The translations under genes and the position numbers were made by a program. Of a stretch of DNA of 64,000 nt, positions 11,596-21,997 are shown piece after piece. The notes beneath the pieces are model-generated. The model saw only the letters and a list, made by a program, of their open reading frames with translations. It had not been told where the DNA came from and searched no databases. Where the stretch lies: NCBI GenBank assembly GCA_020912385.1, contig CP087207.1, positions 1,426,001-1,490,000 on the forward strand, read 5' to 3'. Each line of letters begins with the position of its first letter. Position 1 is the stretch's first letter. This DNA comes from Neofusicoccum parvum. Lineage: Eukaryota > Ascomycota > Dothideomycetes > Botryosphaeriales > Botryosphaeriaceae.

Positions 11596-11619
11596 TCAGT
11601 TGTATCCGCCACGGCCCAT
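11596..11619 (-). CDS. Micro-ORF MGRGGYN (second copy)
   Basis: Eight codons, ATG GGC CGT GGC GGA TAC AAC TGA, in a different frame from the 54-residue ORF downstream. The start context is weak (C at -3). It differs at the third base of one codon from the other micro-ORF, so the peptide is identical. Translation is unproven. Confidence 0.4.
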   Translation of the reverse strand: MGRGGYN

Positions 11620-11743
11620 GGGGAAATAAGGATTGTGGTGTTGGTTGGCGACCTGGTTTCTGGAGCGGACTTCCGTCTTAAGAGAGGAAAGATGGCCGGT
11701 GCGAAAGATCTGGTTGGTGTCCCGGGTTGAGTAGTAGGCTCGT

Positions 11744-11767
11744 CTAGTTGTATCCACCACGGCCCAT
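11744..11767 (-). CDS. Micro-ORF MGRGGYN (first copy)
   Basis: Eight codons, ATG GGC CGT GGT GGA TAC AAC TAG. This is the first ATG downstream of the probable TATA element. The sequence around its stop (TACAACTAGACGA) matches that around the stop of the 54-residue ORF, suggesting duplication. The start context is weak (C at -3). Confidence 0.4.
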   Translation of the reverse strand: MGRGGYN

Positions 11768-12118
11768 GGGTGTGGTTGCTGGGATTCGAAACGAGCACGC
11801 TCGGATGTCTTGGACGTCGATGGCACGGATAGAGCAGGGCTTGCTTTTCTGCAGCCTTCTCTTTGGCTAGGAGACGGATGGGATGTGTTGTTGGCACGGA
11901 AGTGTGGTTTGTGCTATGGTGTTGTATTGGGTAGATTAAAAGTAGAGTGGAAGCAGAGCAGAGAAATGGTCGGAAGAGACGCTGAAGAAATAAGAAATTC
12001 TGTCAGAGATGGACCAGGGTGCAGGAGGAAACACGTAAACTGCGTGGGAGAGTGGTAGAGAGAGGTTGGATTGCTGAAGCTGATGCCTTGGAATATGACT
12101 CGACGCGGGTGGTGATAC

Positions 12119-12124
12119 TTATAA
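12119..12124 (-). promoter_or_regulatory. TATA element for the GRGGYN transcript
   Basis: The minus strand reads GTTATAAGTATC here. A pyrimidine-rich leader with no ATG follows for about 350 nt until 11767. The position fits a core promoter firing toward lower coordinates. Confidence 0.45.
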
Positions 12125-12129
12125 CTCGG

Positions 12130-14861
12130 GTCTGCCTGCGCGCAACTCAGGCACCGGCGGACCGCAGCAGCAGCTCGACACCCGGCAGCCCGCCTGCCAC
12201 ATGGCACATCCGACACATTCGAAAGCATCTTCTCGAAAAAGGCCAGTGACGGCACAGACCAGACACAAGGGGGCGCAAACCCGTGGCCCCAGCGGGATCC
12301 GGCCCCTGCGCGACGGCATCCAAAACCGTCACCACGGCGAGCCGGCGGCCTGGCTGCCTGCCTATCGGAGTGGATCTCGATTAAGGTACGCATAGCCACC
12401 ACCTAGCTAACCCGGGAAAAAGCCACAGCCGCTGTCAAGGCGGCGAGACGGGCAGCGCTCACAACGGCCCGCCAGTGGTCGGACCGCCGTGTCTGGGTGC
12501 ATTGCTGCCGGGCATGCGCTATCGGGCGCCGCGGCTGACGGGAGACTGGGAGGTGGGCGCACAGAAGAGGCGAGGCGTGTGTTCCAGGGTGCCGGGACGG
12601 GGGTGTCGGGGCGCGGGAGGGGTGTGCGCGGAGCGAAGCAGAGGGCAAAAGCAGGTACGGCGCGTCATGACTGTGTGTGCGAGGTGCGAGCGAAGGCGCG
12701 GAATCAGCCTCGACGATGTGCGGCCAGGGTGCCGGGCTGCGCTCAGCCCGTGCTTTCGTGCGGCGCTGCTGCATCAGCCAGCTGCGCGCTCCCCCCACGC
12801 GCCGGGGACGGAAGATACGCGTACTCCTTGTCGAGCGAGCCGGGCAGCCCAAGCGCGGCCTCTTTCGGGCGGCCTGGGGCGCGCGGGGGTGCGCTTTCTG
12901 CTTGGGGAAGTAGCTTCTTCTCAGACACAGTCATACAGGAGCACGTTTCTGAAAATAATGGCAAATGACCCAGCCATCCCGAGCCATCCTGATCGCAGCG
13001 CACGCGCCCGCGCAGCAGCAGCAGCCGTCAGCACCTTATCGCCCGTGGGCCACGGCCCTGCAGCCGGGGCGTTTCTTGTCTGTTTCTGGCGGTGTTTCTG
13101 TTTCTGTTTCCTGAGGCAGCGAGAGGCCGCCGTTTGCTCCCTCAGCCCCCACCGCCCAAGATAGCCATCGGCTCGCTCGTCTCATGCTTCCTCGCTTCCC
13201 CGCCGACGAGCATCGCAGGATGTGTCTCTCGCCGCGTCTGTCGCTAGGCGCGTGCCACCTCGCGTTCTCGTGACTGCCGCTCAGGGCCCCCTTCGCTCGC
13301 GCACGCCGAACCCGATCCAAGAGCTGGCTAGGGCTGCAGATCTTCACGAGGTCTCGCGGTCCTCGTTGCGTGCGTTCCTGCTGCCGCAGTCCCGAGAGGA
13401 GGGGTTGAGCGACGGAAAGGCCGCTGCACCGGGTCGGTTTCAGGGCTGGTCGGGAGGATGACGCGAGATCGCTGCTAAAAATAATGCCCATGCTGTGTAG
13501 GGCTGAGGCTGCTGGCGAGCGAGTCACCACCTCCGCGAAATAATCCTCCGGCGCGCTGCTGTGGGCTGTGTGCCGCCAAGCGCGGCTGACCCTCGGTCTG
13601 CGCTCCAGGCCCAGCCTTCCTGCGTGCTTTGTAAAGCCTGATGATGCAAGACTGCGCACCCCGATGTCAATATTCTTGCTGCATGAACCATCCCCGTCCG
13701 GGCGTGGAGCTGCATGTCGATATTTGCATGCAGCGCCGTTTGACTCCTGTCCCGAGCCAGCCAGACGGGCTCTTCACCAGCGCTGTCGCTGTCGCCGGGA
13801 CGCCAGCCATCCGAGGAATGCGTGGCAGGAATGCACCAGCTGTGACTCGAATCTGCCGCCCGGCTCGGTGTCTGTTTTCGGCAGCTGTGACGCTATGGAT
13901 GCTGCGGCTGCTGCGTCTTGCCATCGGCGTCGGCGACCACGGTGTCTGAGGCAGGCGAGGGTGCAGCGCGGGGCTGGGGCGCTGGTCAACACGGTGATAG
14001 CACAATGCAGTACCACGCTTGCACCGCCTGGCTGGAACGCCGTGACACAGGCAAACCATGCCGCTGCAGGAACGAACCAGCCGTCCATTGCGTGTCCTGA
14101 CACGAGAGAAGCGTCTGCTTCGAACAAGCAAAACTTTCCTTCCAATAGACTCTCCGAGCTTCGCCCATGCAAACATCGTAGTCGCCTCCCTGTAGGCCAG
14201 TCCGTCTTGTGCAGGACGCCACCTGCAAACTTTTCACCGTGTGCGAGCGCAGCTGCAGGAGCTCCTGCTTCATACATTGTCGATCATCCCGCACCCGCAT
14301 ACGCTCTTCAACACCTTGCTTCTACGCCGCACTGGGCAAGAGGAGGAAGTGGCGGTTCGGTCCGGAGCGCTTAGCCTCTCCATCCTTCGCTCGCCGGCCC
14401 CTGGGACGTTGGCCTCCACGCACGGCCGCACGGCTGTGGCGCTGCGGATCAAACACCGTGAACAGATGGCAGTGCAGCACACCTTGTCGGCCATCCTACA
14501 GGCCACAGATGGGGAGCCTAAGGCTCTCCTCAAAAGGAAGTCCGCTCCAATGAGACCCGCCGCTGAGTTCACGGGCCCACGGCTCGTCGCGCAACGCATA
14601 GCCTCGTCCGCCAGCCTCGCCGGTCGAAAAAAGATCGCCCGCATGCCACCGCGGAGCATACGCGGCAGAAGCACCCGATATTTCTGAGGTTGCGGGGAAT
14701 CCTGGCACGCACTCAGGCACTGTGGCGCGCCGTGGCGTCACTGGCCTGCAAGACAACCGGGGAGCAATATTGTCCGATTCGTGTCTTTTTATGGATCGAT
14801 CCCTTTCCCATTGGCCGCATGAGAAGCCATAACCTTAGGGGCCAGCTGACCTCTTCTGAAT
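12130..14861. other. 2.7-kb region without a convincing gene
   Basis: The region is GC-rich with many overlapping frames up to 268 codons on both strands. None reads like a protein: they are Arg/Ala/Ser/Pro-rich, have no hydrophobic rhythm and no family resemblance, and several overlap in opposite frames as expected of GC-rich non-coding DNA. No tRNA, rRNA or repeat array was recognised. Confidence 0.45.
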
Positions 14862-16230
14862 TTATTCACTGTATGAGCTGACGTAGTACTACACCCCGTT
14901 AGCGAATTATTCTGCCCGAATGGAGCAAAAGACAATGGAACCTACAGTAAGAACAGAATCATCCCGACCGTCTTCGTCATTGGGCAGATAGACGTAGAGG
15001 ATAAGTGCATGCTCGTCGCAGAAACCTGTGGCTGCCAGTCAGTCATCTGCAACTTACGGCGAGGAGCATAGATTGCGAGGTCTCACAGGCGATGACTCTG
15101 CCGCCCAATCTGCCCACTGACATGACCTTGCTCCAATCTCTGCCATCGATCCGGACAGTAGCCCACCCCTCCTCGCTGCGTCCATCGGTGCCCCCGAGCG
15201 CCTTCATTCTGGTGCTGGGATGTTGCCTAATGCCTTCCTCGCCGCCCTCGACCTGGGATGGGTCGAGTTCGGGATTCGATAGTCCTGTCCAGACACTTGA
15301 GATGTTCATCGCGTCGGTCCGGATGCTCAGCTTCAGGCAACCGTGCATATTTGCCGCCATCTCGAGGCGAGGCCCAGCACTCGCGCCACCTGCGCCGTTG
15401 GCCTTCGCCGCCAGCGCCAATCTGGTGAAACGATCGGAGATGCTCTTAAGTTGCATGAGTGGCGGTAGGAGGATATGAACATCAGGTTCGCGACAGCGGG
15501 GCTCGTGGATGCCTTCAACTTTGCTGGGGTCAAGCACTCGCACGGGTATATCCTGGGTCACGATTGTTTCGCGCTCCCTGCCGTCCTGGGCTTCTAATGA
15601 GCCCTCGCCAAAGCCGTAGCTGTCGCTTGGGCCACCTGAGCCAAATGCGCCGTGTCCGCCACCGAGGGGGCTGGTGACAATGGTTAGACACAGGGTGGGT
15701 ACGTTGTCCTTCTTTGTCAAGCGGATTGAGGCGGAAGTGGCGGACAAGGCAGACTTGAGAGCACGCTGCAGCGGTGCAAGCGGCACCTCTAGGTTGATGA
15801 CATTATCGGCGGCAGACTGAATGTTGTACTGATCGAAGATGGTGTCCTAGCCCGGTTTCTCAATCAGTTGTCACACTCTTCGGAGAGGCGTACGTTGATG
15901 TCTACGATGCGTATTTGACGTCTACAAAGACACACGCGGGAGCCTTTCAGGTCCGCGTAAAAAGACTTACGATGACGAGCACTCTACGAAACGTGTCAGT
16001 CAAGAGTCAGGTCGCTCAGTGCACGGTACCTACGCCCAAACTTGGGTGCCTTGCTCAGGAATAATGGTGAAACGGACTTCGTCCTCGTTGAGCCTGACCC
16101 ATGCTACGGGGCCGAGGGAAGCCAGAGAAGCAGTAAATTCTAGAAGCGATTAGCTTGAGGCCCGGGGCACATGGGCCCGTGACGTACTTGCGAAAGTGTT
16201 GATGTTCTGAATTGAAGCCTTGAAGCGCAT
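14862..16230 (-). CDS. HUS1: Checkpoint clamp subunit Hus1
   Basis: Six exons, 16230-16188, 16139-16034, 15983-15971, 15846-15058, 15011-14946 and 14888-14862, give 347 residues. Hus1 with Rad1 and Rad9 forms the 9-1-1 DNA-damage clamp. The N terminus MRFKASIQNINTF continues KFTASLASLGPVAWVRLNED and EVRFTIIPEQGTQVWA, all typical of Hus1. Exon 3 has only 13 nt and encodes the link (Val-Leu-Val-Ile) to DTIFDQYNIQ. The last exon (27 nt) encodes YYVSSYSE. The short fifth exon begins at a GAG acceptor, the least certain junction. Hus1 is divergent from CTF4 across 300 bp with MCB boxes. Confidence 0.85.
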
Positions 16231-16450
16231 CTTGATTTGGGATGTTGACAGGCCTTGGTGATACGTCGGCCTTCGGGGTTGCGAGGGAGTCACCTGAGGG
16301 GTTCGGAACTGTTGAGTTGCAGCGATTGCCCGAGCATCCCCATTGCAGTTCGAACTGAGATTCGGGGAGAAAGTGGCGCGGAGAAGATGGACGATTGGCG
16401 GGGATGACGGGGTCGCGGAAGGCCTACCGGGGGGAGCCTAGCGCCACTTA

Positions 16451-16482
16451 ACGCGCTACGCGTCGCGCTGTGGGAAACGCGT
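16451..16482. promoter_or_regulatory. Clustered MCB (ACGCGT) boxes between HUS1 and CTF4
   Basis: Two exact ACGCGT hexamers (16458-16463 and 16477-16482) and a third ACGCG core (16451-16455) lie within 32 bp of the 300-bp shared promoter, 49-80 bp upstream of the CTF4 start. ACGCGT is the site of the MBF (Mbp1-Swi6 type) G1/S regulator in yeasts. Confidence 0.6.
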
Positions 16483-16530
16483 GTTCCGAATTGCGCGCCC
16501 GCATCTTCTTCAGCCCTCGACACCAACGCC

Positions 16531-19352
16531 ATGGCCGGCAACCAGAGACTGAGAGGGCTCCCTGCCCGTAAGTGCCTGCCGACTCAGAGCGCGTGCAGTC
16601 GTTGACCTAAACATTCCATCCGCAGACCCTCCAGGGCCGACTTTCCTGAGCTACACCCCGAACGGCCGCAAGCTGATCACCGTCGGACTGAACAACGCAA
16701 TCCGTATCTTCCAGACCGGCTCAGTCGAAGAGCCTCACAATATCGACAATGCCCAGGACTCGAATACTGCCGTGGCTGCCGCTGTAAGCTGGTCCTGCAA
16801 GCAAGACGCGACAGTTTGCTAACAATTGCGAAAGAACGACTTTTTCGTCACTGGCTCCGAAGATGGCACCGTCTGCAAATACTCGCTCGAAACCAATGCG
16901 TTCGAGGACTACCTTGTCCGTTGCACCCTTCCCGTTCGCGATATTGCGCTGTCACCGGACGGAAACTGGGCAGCTGTTGCCAGCGAGTAAGACACCCCCG
17001 CAGCAAATGCACGACGAGGCTGACACCCAGGAGTGAATTGGTGGTCAAGGTGGTTAATACCAAGGATACGGCCCGCGTCATCTACCTTAGAGAACAGTCG
17101 CGGCCCGTCAAGCACGTATCCTTCGACGTCAGCGGATCCTTCTTGGCTGTGTCCTGCTCCGATGGCCAGGTCTACGTATATTCACTCAGCTCCGAGGAGC
17201 CGGCTTTGGTCAAGAAGGTGGATGGATTGATTAAGGCCGTCGAGACAGACGCCGAGACGAGCTCAAAGGTGCTGTGGCATCCGGATGGACGGGCTTTCGC
17301 GGCAGCGACTCCCACTCGAGGTAAGAATAATCGCAGAACGGGTGAAAGGGTTGTGCTGACGACCGGAAAGACATTCAGGTCATCTCGTGTAGCGATTGGG
17401 AACGCCAAAGAGCATTCAAATCGGGCCACACCGGCGACATCACTGCAGCGGCATGGTCGCCCAATGGCGGTCTTCTCGCGACCAGTGGACACGACCGCAA
17501 ACTCACAATCTGGGACACAAAGACTCAGCGCGCGATTAAGACGTACGACGATGTCCGAGCTACCATCTTGGCCATGGTTTGGCACCCTACTGAAAACATC
17601 CTGTCCTACACCAACAACGACGGCGAGCTTTTCATCCACACCGATTTCGTTCCCTCTGAGCATGCTGCGATTCTGGACAAGGACTTACAGGCTGCACCAT
17701 TCATACACGACCCTCTTGCGGAGACTACAGGCAATGCTCGCCGATTGCCTGTCAATGGCGCCAAAGATTCGCGTTCAGCTCGGCGAGGCACTCCCGATTC
17801 TCTGGACGAAATTCTTGGCGACGATGGCATGTCTGATGTAGATGGGTTCATCGAGGATGACGATGGTGCCGGCTACGTTGAGGAGATAAACGGGCACGGA
17901 AAACGTGGAAGACCTGCCGATGATATCGGCCTTCCTAATGGCAAGCGCAGCAGAGGAGGCCACAGCACCCTGCAGCTGCGAACGCACGCTTCATTCCAGC
18001 CCGGCAGCACTCCCTGGCGCGGCAACAGACGTTATTTGTCTCTCAACTTCACAGGCTTCGTGTGGACCGTGGATCAGGACACCCACCATACCGTGACCGT
18101 TGAGTTCTACGACCGTGAGGCTCACCGTGACTACCACTTCACCGATCCATTTCTGTACGACAAGGCTTGTTTGAATGAGAACGGCACTTTGTTCTCTTGC
18201 CAGCCGTCGAAGGATCATCCCGCCATGATTTACTACCGGCCGCACGAGACTTGGACAACCCGGACGGACTGGAGAACACAGCTGCCCCCGGGGGAGGAGA
18301 TCACGGCCATCTCACTCAGCGAATCGTACGTGGTTGTGACGACGTCCACGGACTACGTTCGCATATACACGCTTTTTGGCACGCCATTTCGTGTCTATCG
18401 ACAAAAGTCGTCTCCTACAGTGACCTGCGCAAGCTGGCGTGACTATGTGATGACCATCGGCAACGGTCCCGTTGGTGGTGATGGTACCACGCGTCTCCTC
18501 TATACGATTGAGAATGTCAAGCGTGATGAGATCTGTCAGAGCGAGGATATCGTTGCTCTCAGCGAAGGCGCTGAGTTGCAAAGCGTCTTCTTCTCCGACC
18601 AAGGCGTAAGACCTCCAATCCTATTCTCGAATCACTGATTCCACTTACTGACACCATGATCACAGGACCCCTGCATCTACGATACAACCGGCACGCTCCT
18701 CATCCTCCAACACTGGCGCACCCCTTCCCAAGCACGTTGGGTCCCCCTCCTCGACACCAAACTCCTCTCTCGCCTCGCATCTGGCCGCAAAGAAGAGACG
18801 TACTGGCCGGTCGCCGTCGCCAATAATCGCTTCCACTGCATCATCCTCAAGGGCGGCGATAAGTACCCCTACTTCCCGCGCCCGCTCCTCACGGATTTCG
18901 AGTTCCAGATTCCCATCCACGCCCCCAAACCCTCCACTTCCGCCCGCCCCCACAGCCCCGACGCCATGGACGAAGACTCCGACGAAGCCACTTCTGGGCT
19001 CACGGAAACCCAATCCCTCGAGGAGCAGTTTGTCCGCAACGCGCTACACCTCTCGCTGCTGGACGACCTGGTCGGCGCGACGCGAGCGACGCACGCGCAG
19101 AAGCAAGCGCTGGCGCGGCGCGAGCTCGACGTCGACAAGGCGCTGCTGCAGCTGCTGGCGGCCGAGTGCCGCGAGGGCGAGGAGCGCGGGATGAAGGCGC
19201 TCGAGATCGTAGGGCTGATGCGCGACCGCTCGGGCAAGATGCTCGACGCCGCGGCCAAGATCGCCGCCCGCTTCGGCAGGGACGTGCTGAGGGGCAAGAT
19301 TGAGGAGCTGGCGGAGAGGAGGCTGGTCGGGTTGGACGACGACGAGGATTAA
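16531..19352 (+). CDS. CTF4: Replisome hub Ctf4/Mcl1/WDHD1 (SepB) homologue
   Basis: Six exons, 16531-16567, 16626-16783, 16835-16986, 17034-17320, 17371-18605 and 18666-19352, encode 851 residues. Ctf4 trimers link the CMG helicase to DNA polymerase alpha and support sister-chromatid cohesion. An N-terminal WD40 propeller spans about residues 10-300, with repeats such as FFVTGSEDGTVCKYSLE and LLATSGHDRKLTIWD. An acidic linker (about 350-410) precedes the Ctf4-specific second propeller, which starts near FQPGSTPWRGNRRYLSLN. A C-terminal helical bundle ends GLDDDED. At intron 3 the acceptor at 17033 was chosen because it yields Ser-Asp-Glu-Leu, the family sequence. Confidence 0.93.
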
Positions 19353-19861
19353 GCGGGGAGACGACTGAGAATCTAAACAAGAGAAGCAGACCGTCACTGA
19401 CCCTAGTTATCGTGCTCGTGGCTTGCTGTGGGCCGAAGGGCGTAAACGGTTGTGGAGAGGAGGGGTGGCGGGTCTCTCGTTCGGACCGGTCCGCCGTCCT
19501 TTCCGCTCCATGCATGCATGAGTTTGGGTGTTTCTCGGGGAAAAGGGAGTTCGGAGTCAAGCTGTAATCAATGTGATACCGTTCAAGATTAAACAAGCAC
19601 GCTGCGAATTTGCGTTTTGGCCACTCTTCCCTTGACCTTTTGCGTTGCGAGTCTTGTGAGCACTAGAGGGTAACGCGCTACCACATACATTTCAGGGAGC
19701 GAGATTGCAGAATTTCCCGTTTTATTAAAAGCAAGTAACACGAAAAAGGAATCCCAACTATTGCAGGCGAAGAACATAATTCTAGGCCCACAAGCTTTCC
19801 GAACGCTCGCTTAGGCCCCTAAACCCCTCTACCACCCAAGACATACCCGCACTCCAAACGC
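19353..19861. other. Convergent intergenic spacer
   Basis: These 509 bp separate the stop codons of CTF4 and alpha-tubulin and should hold their 3' UTRs. No gene seen. Confidence 0.5.
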
Positions 19862-21620
19862 TTAGTACTCAGCCTCGAGACCCTCATCGTCCTCGCCGAG
19901 CGAGTCCGCAGCAACCTCCTCGTAGTCCCTCTCCAGCGCCGCCAAGTCCTCACGGGCCTCGCTGAACTCACCCTCCTCCATACCCTCACCGACATACCAG
20001 TGAACGAAAGCACGCTTAGAGTACATGAGGTCGAACTTGTGCGACAGAGCCGACCAAGCCTCGGCGATGGCGGTGGTGTTGGACAGCATGCAACTACAAT
20101 AATTGTTAGCACTAAAATCTTCATAGACGCCGGGACATGAACTTACACAGCGCGGTCGACCTTGGCGAGGTCGCCGTTGGGGACGACCTGCGGGGGCTGG
20201 TAGCAGATACCGATCTTGAAACCGGTAGGGCACCAGTCGACGAACTGGATAGTGCGCTTGGTCTTGAGGGTGGCAACAGCCTGATGGACATCCTTGGGAA
20301 CCACATCGCCACGGTACAGCAGGCAAGTGGCCATGTACTTGCCGTTGCGGGGGTCGCACTTGACCATCTGGTTGTTGGGCTCGAAGCAGGACATGGAGAT
20401 CTCCTGCACGGAGTTGGCCTCGTGGGCAGCCTTGGCGGCGCTGATGACGGGAGCATAGGCGACCAGAGGGAAGTGGATACGGGGGTAGGGGACCAAGTTG
20501 GTCTGGAACTCGTTCAGATCGACGTTCAGGGAGCCGTCGAAACGGAGCGAGGCGGTAATCGAAGAAACGACTGGAATTTTGTTAGCGAGAAGATTGCTAG
20601 CGTATTCTGGCGGATGATCTCACCCTGAGCGATCAGGCGGTTCAGGTTCTCATAGTTGGGCCTCTCAATACCGAGGTTGCGGCGGCAGATGTCGTAGATA
20701 GCCTCGTTGTCAACCATGAAGCTGCAGTCGGAGTGCTCCAGAGTAGTGTGGGTGGTGAGAATGGAGTTGTAGGGCTCAACGACGGAAGTGGCGACCTGAG
20801 GAGCCGGGTAGACACAGAACTCGAGCTTGCACTTCTTGCCGTAGTCGACGGACAGGCGCTCCATGAGCAGGGCACCGAAACCGGAGCCGGTACCACCACC
20901 AAAGGAGTGGAAAACGAGGAAACCTTGCAGACCGGCACAGTTGTCGGCCACGCGGCGGACCTTGTCCAGGACCTGGTCAATGAGCTCCTTGCCGACGGTG
21001 TAGTGGCCACGAGCGTAGTTGTTGGAGGCATCCTCCTTGCCGGTGATCATGTGCTCCGGGTGGAACAGGCCGCGGTAGGCACCGGTGCGGACCTCGTCGA
21101 CGACATTGGGCTCGAGATCGGCGTAGATGGTACGAGGAACGTACTTGCCCTGGCCTGTTGTTGATTCATCAGCGGCGGGGTTCACAGGACGCGCGCGTGG
21201 CGTGAAGTGGGGGAGGGGAAACTGTACCGGTCTCGGAGAAGAAGGTGCTGAATCCGTGGTCGTCGTCGGCGGCCTTGCGCTCCTCAGTGAGGTAGCCGTC
21301 GGGCTGTGGGATTGTCAGCGGAAGTCGGCGGGGACGGCGGGTTCGTCGCGGGGCGGCGGCAAAAAGCGCGTACCTGAATGCCGTGCTCCAGGCAGTAGAG
21401 CTACCGAGAAAAAGTCAGCGAATACTTGCAGGACGCGCCCCTATGGCGGGCAGGCACGGGAAAACTCACCTCCCAGCAGGAGTTCGCGATCTGGCAACCG
21501 GCCTGGCCGACTGCACTCGCGGTCTGGTCAGCAAACAGGGATCGTGGGCGGAGGCGGTGAAGTTTTGGGCGCGACGGCGGGGCGCGACAACATACCGTTC
21601 AAGCTGATGACTTCTCTCAT
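19862..21620 (-). CDS. tubA: Alpha-tubulin
   Basis: Seven exons, 21620-21596, 21510-21470, 21400-21374, 21303-21228, 21154-20624, 20570-20147 and 20093-19862, encode 451 residues. The chain starts [20 protein letters not shown] and contains the GTP-binding GGGTGSG loop. It ends with the acidic tail [10 protein letters not shown], whose terminal Tyr is the detyrosination site. The first four exons are only 25, 41, 27 and 76 nt, an intron-dense 5' end typical of fungal tubulins. Alpha-tubulin pairs with beta-tubulin in microtubules. The gene is head to head with MAK16 across 377 bp. Confidence 0.97.
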
Positions 21621-21997
21621 GGTGGCGGGTGTGTGTAGGGGGAAATGTGTGGTGTGTGGACGACGGAGTGCGAGGGGGCGCGAGAGAGTATTGAGGCGTA
21701 ATGAGGAAGCCCCGTGCGGTGCGTTGATCAGAGCGTGTGGACCGTCGCGGGAGGGCTTAGGGAGAGGGTCGCAGCCGACATAAACAGTGTTGTGTGCGCC
21801 ATGCCCGAACCGGCTAGCCGTCAGGTGACCGCGAGGGCCCTGTCGCGCCGGCCAATAGCGGCGGGCGCGACACGGCCCTCGAGTGTCGGCAACTGCAGGC
21901 GCCGACGAAAAGTCCATTGCAGGAAACCGACGCAGCGCAGGCCAGCGCCGCCGCAACCACTGCACTGCTCCAGCACCCCGCGCCCGCGCTCCCCGCC
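21621..21997. promoter_or_regulatory. tubA-MAK16 divergent promoter
   Basis: This 377-bp spacer separates the two start codons. A CCAAT box is visible near 21852-21856. The rest is GC-rich with no clear TATA element. Confidence 0.4.

Noticed and set aside
12475..14374. Frames of 150-268 codons on both strands
   Set aside because: They overlap one another, are Arg/Ala/Ser-rich, lack domain-like patterns and have no plausible splice partners.
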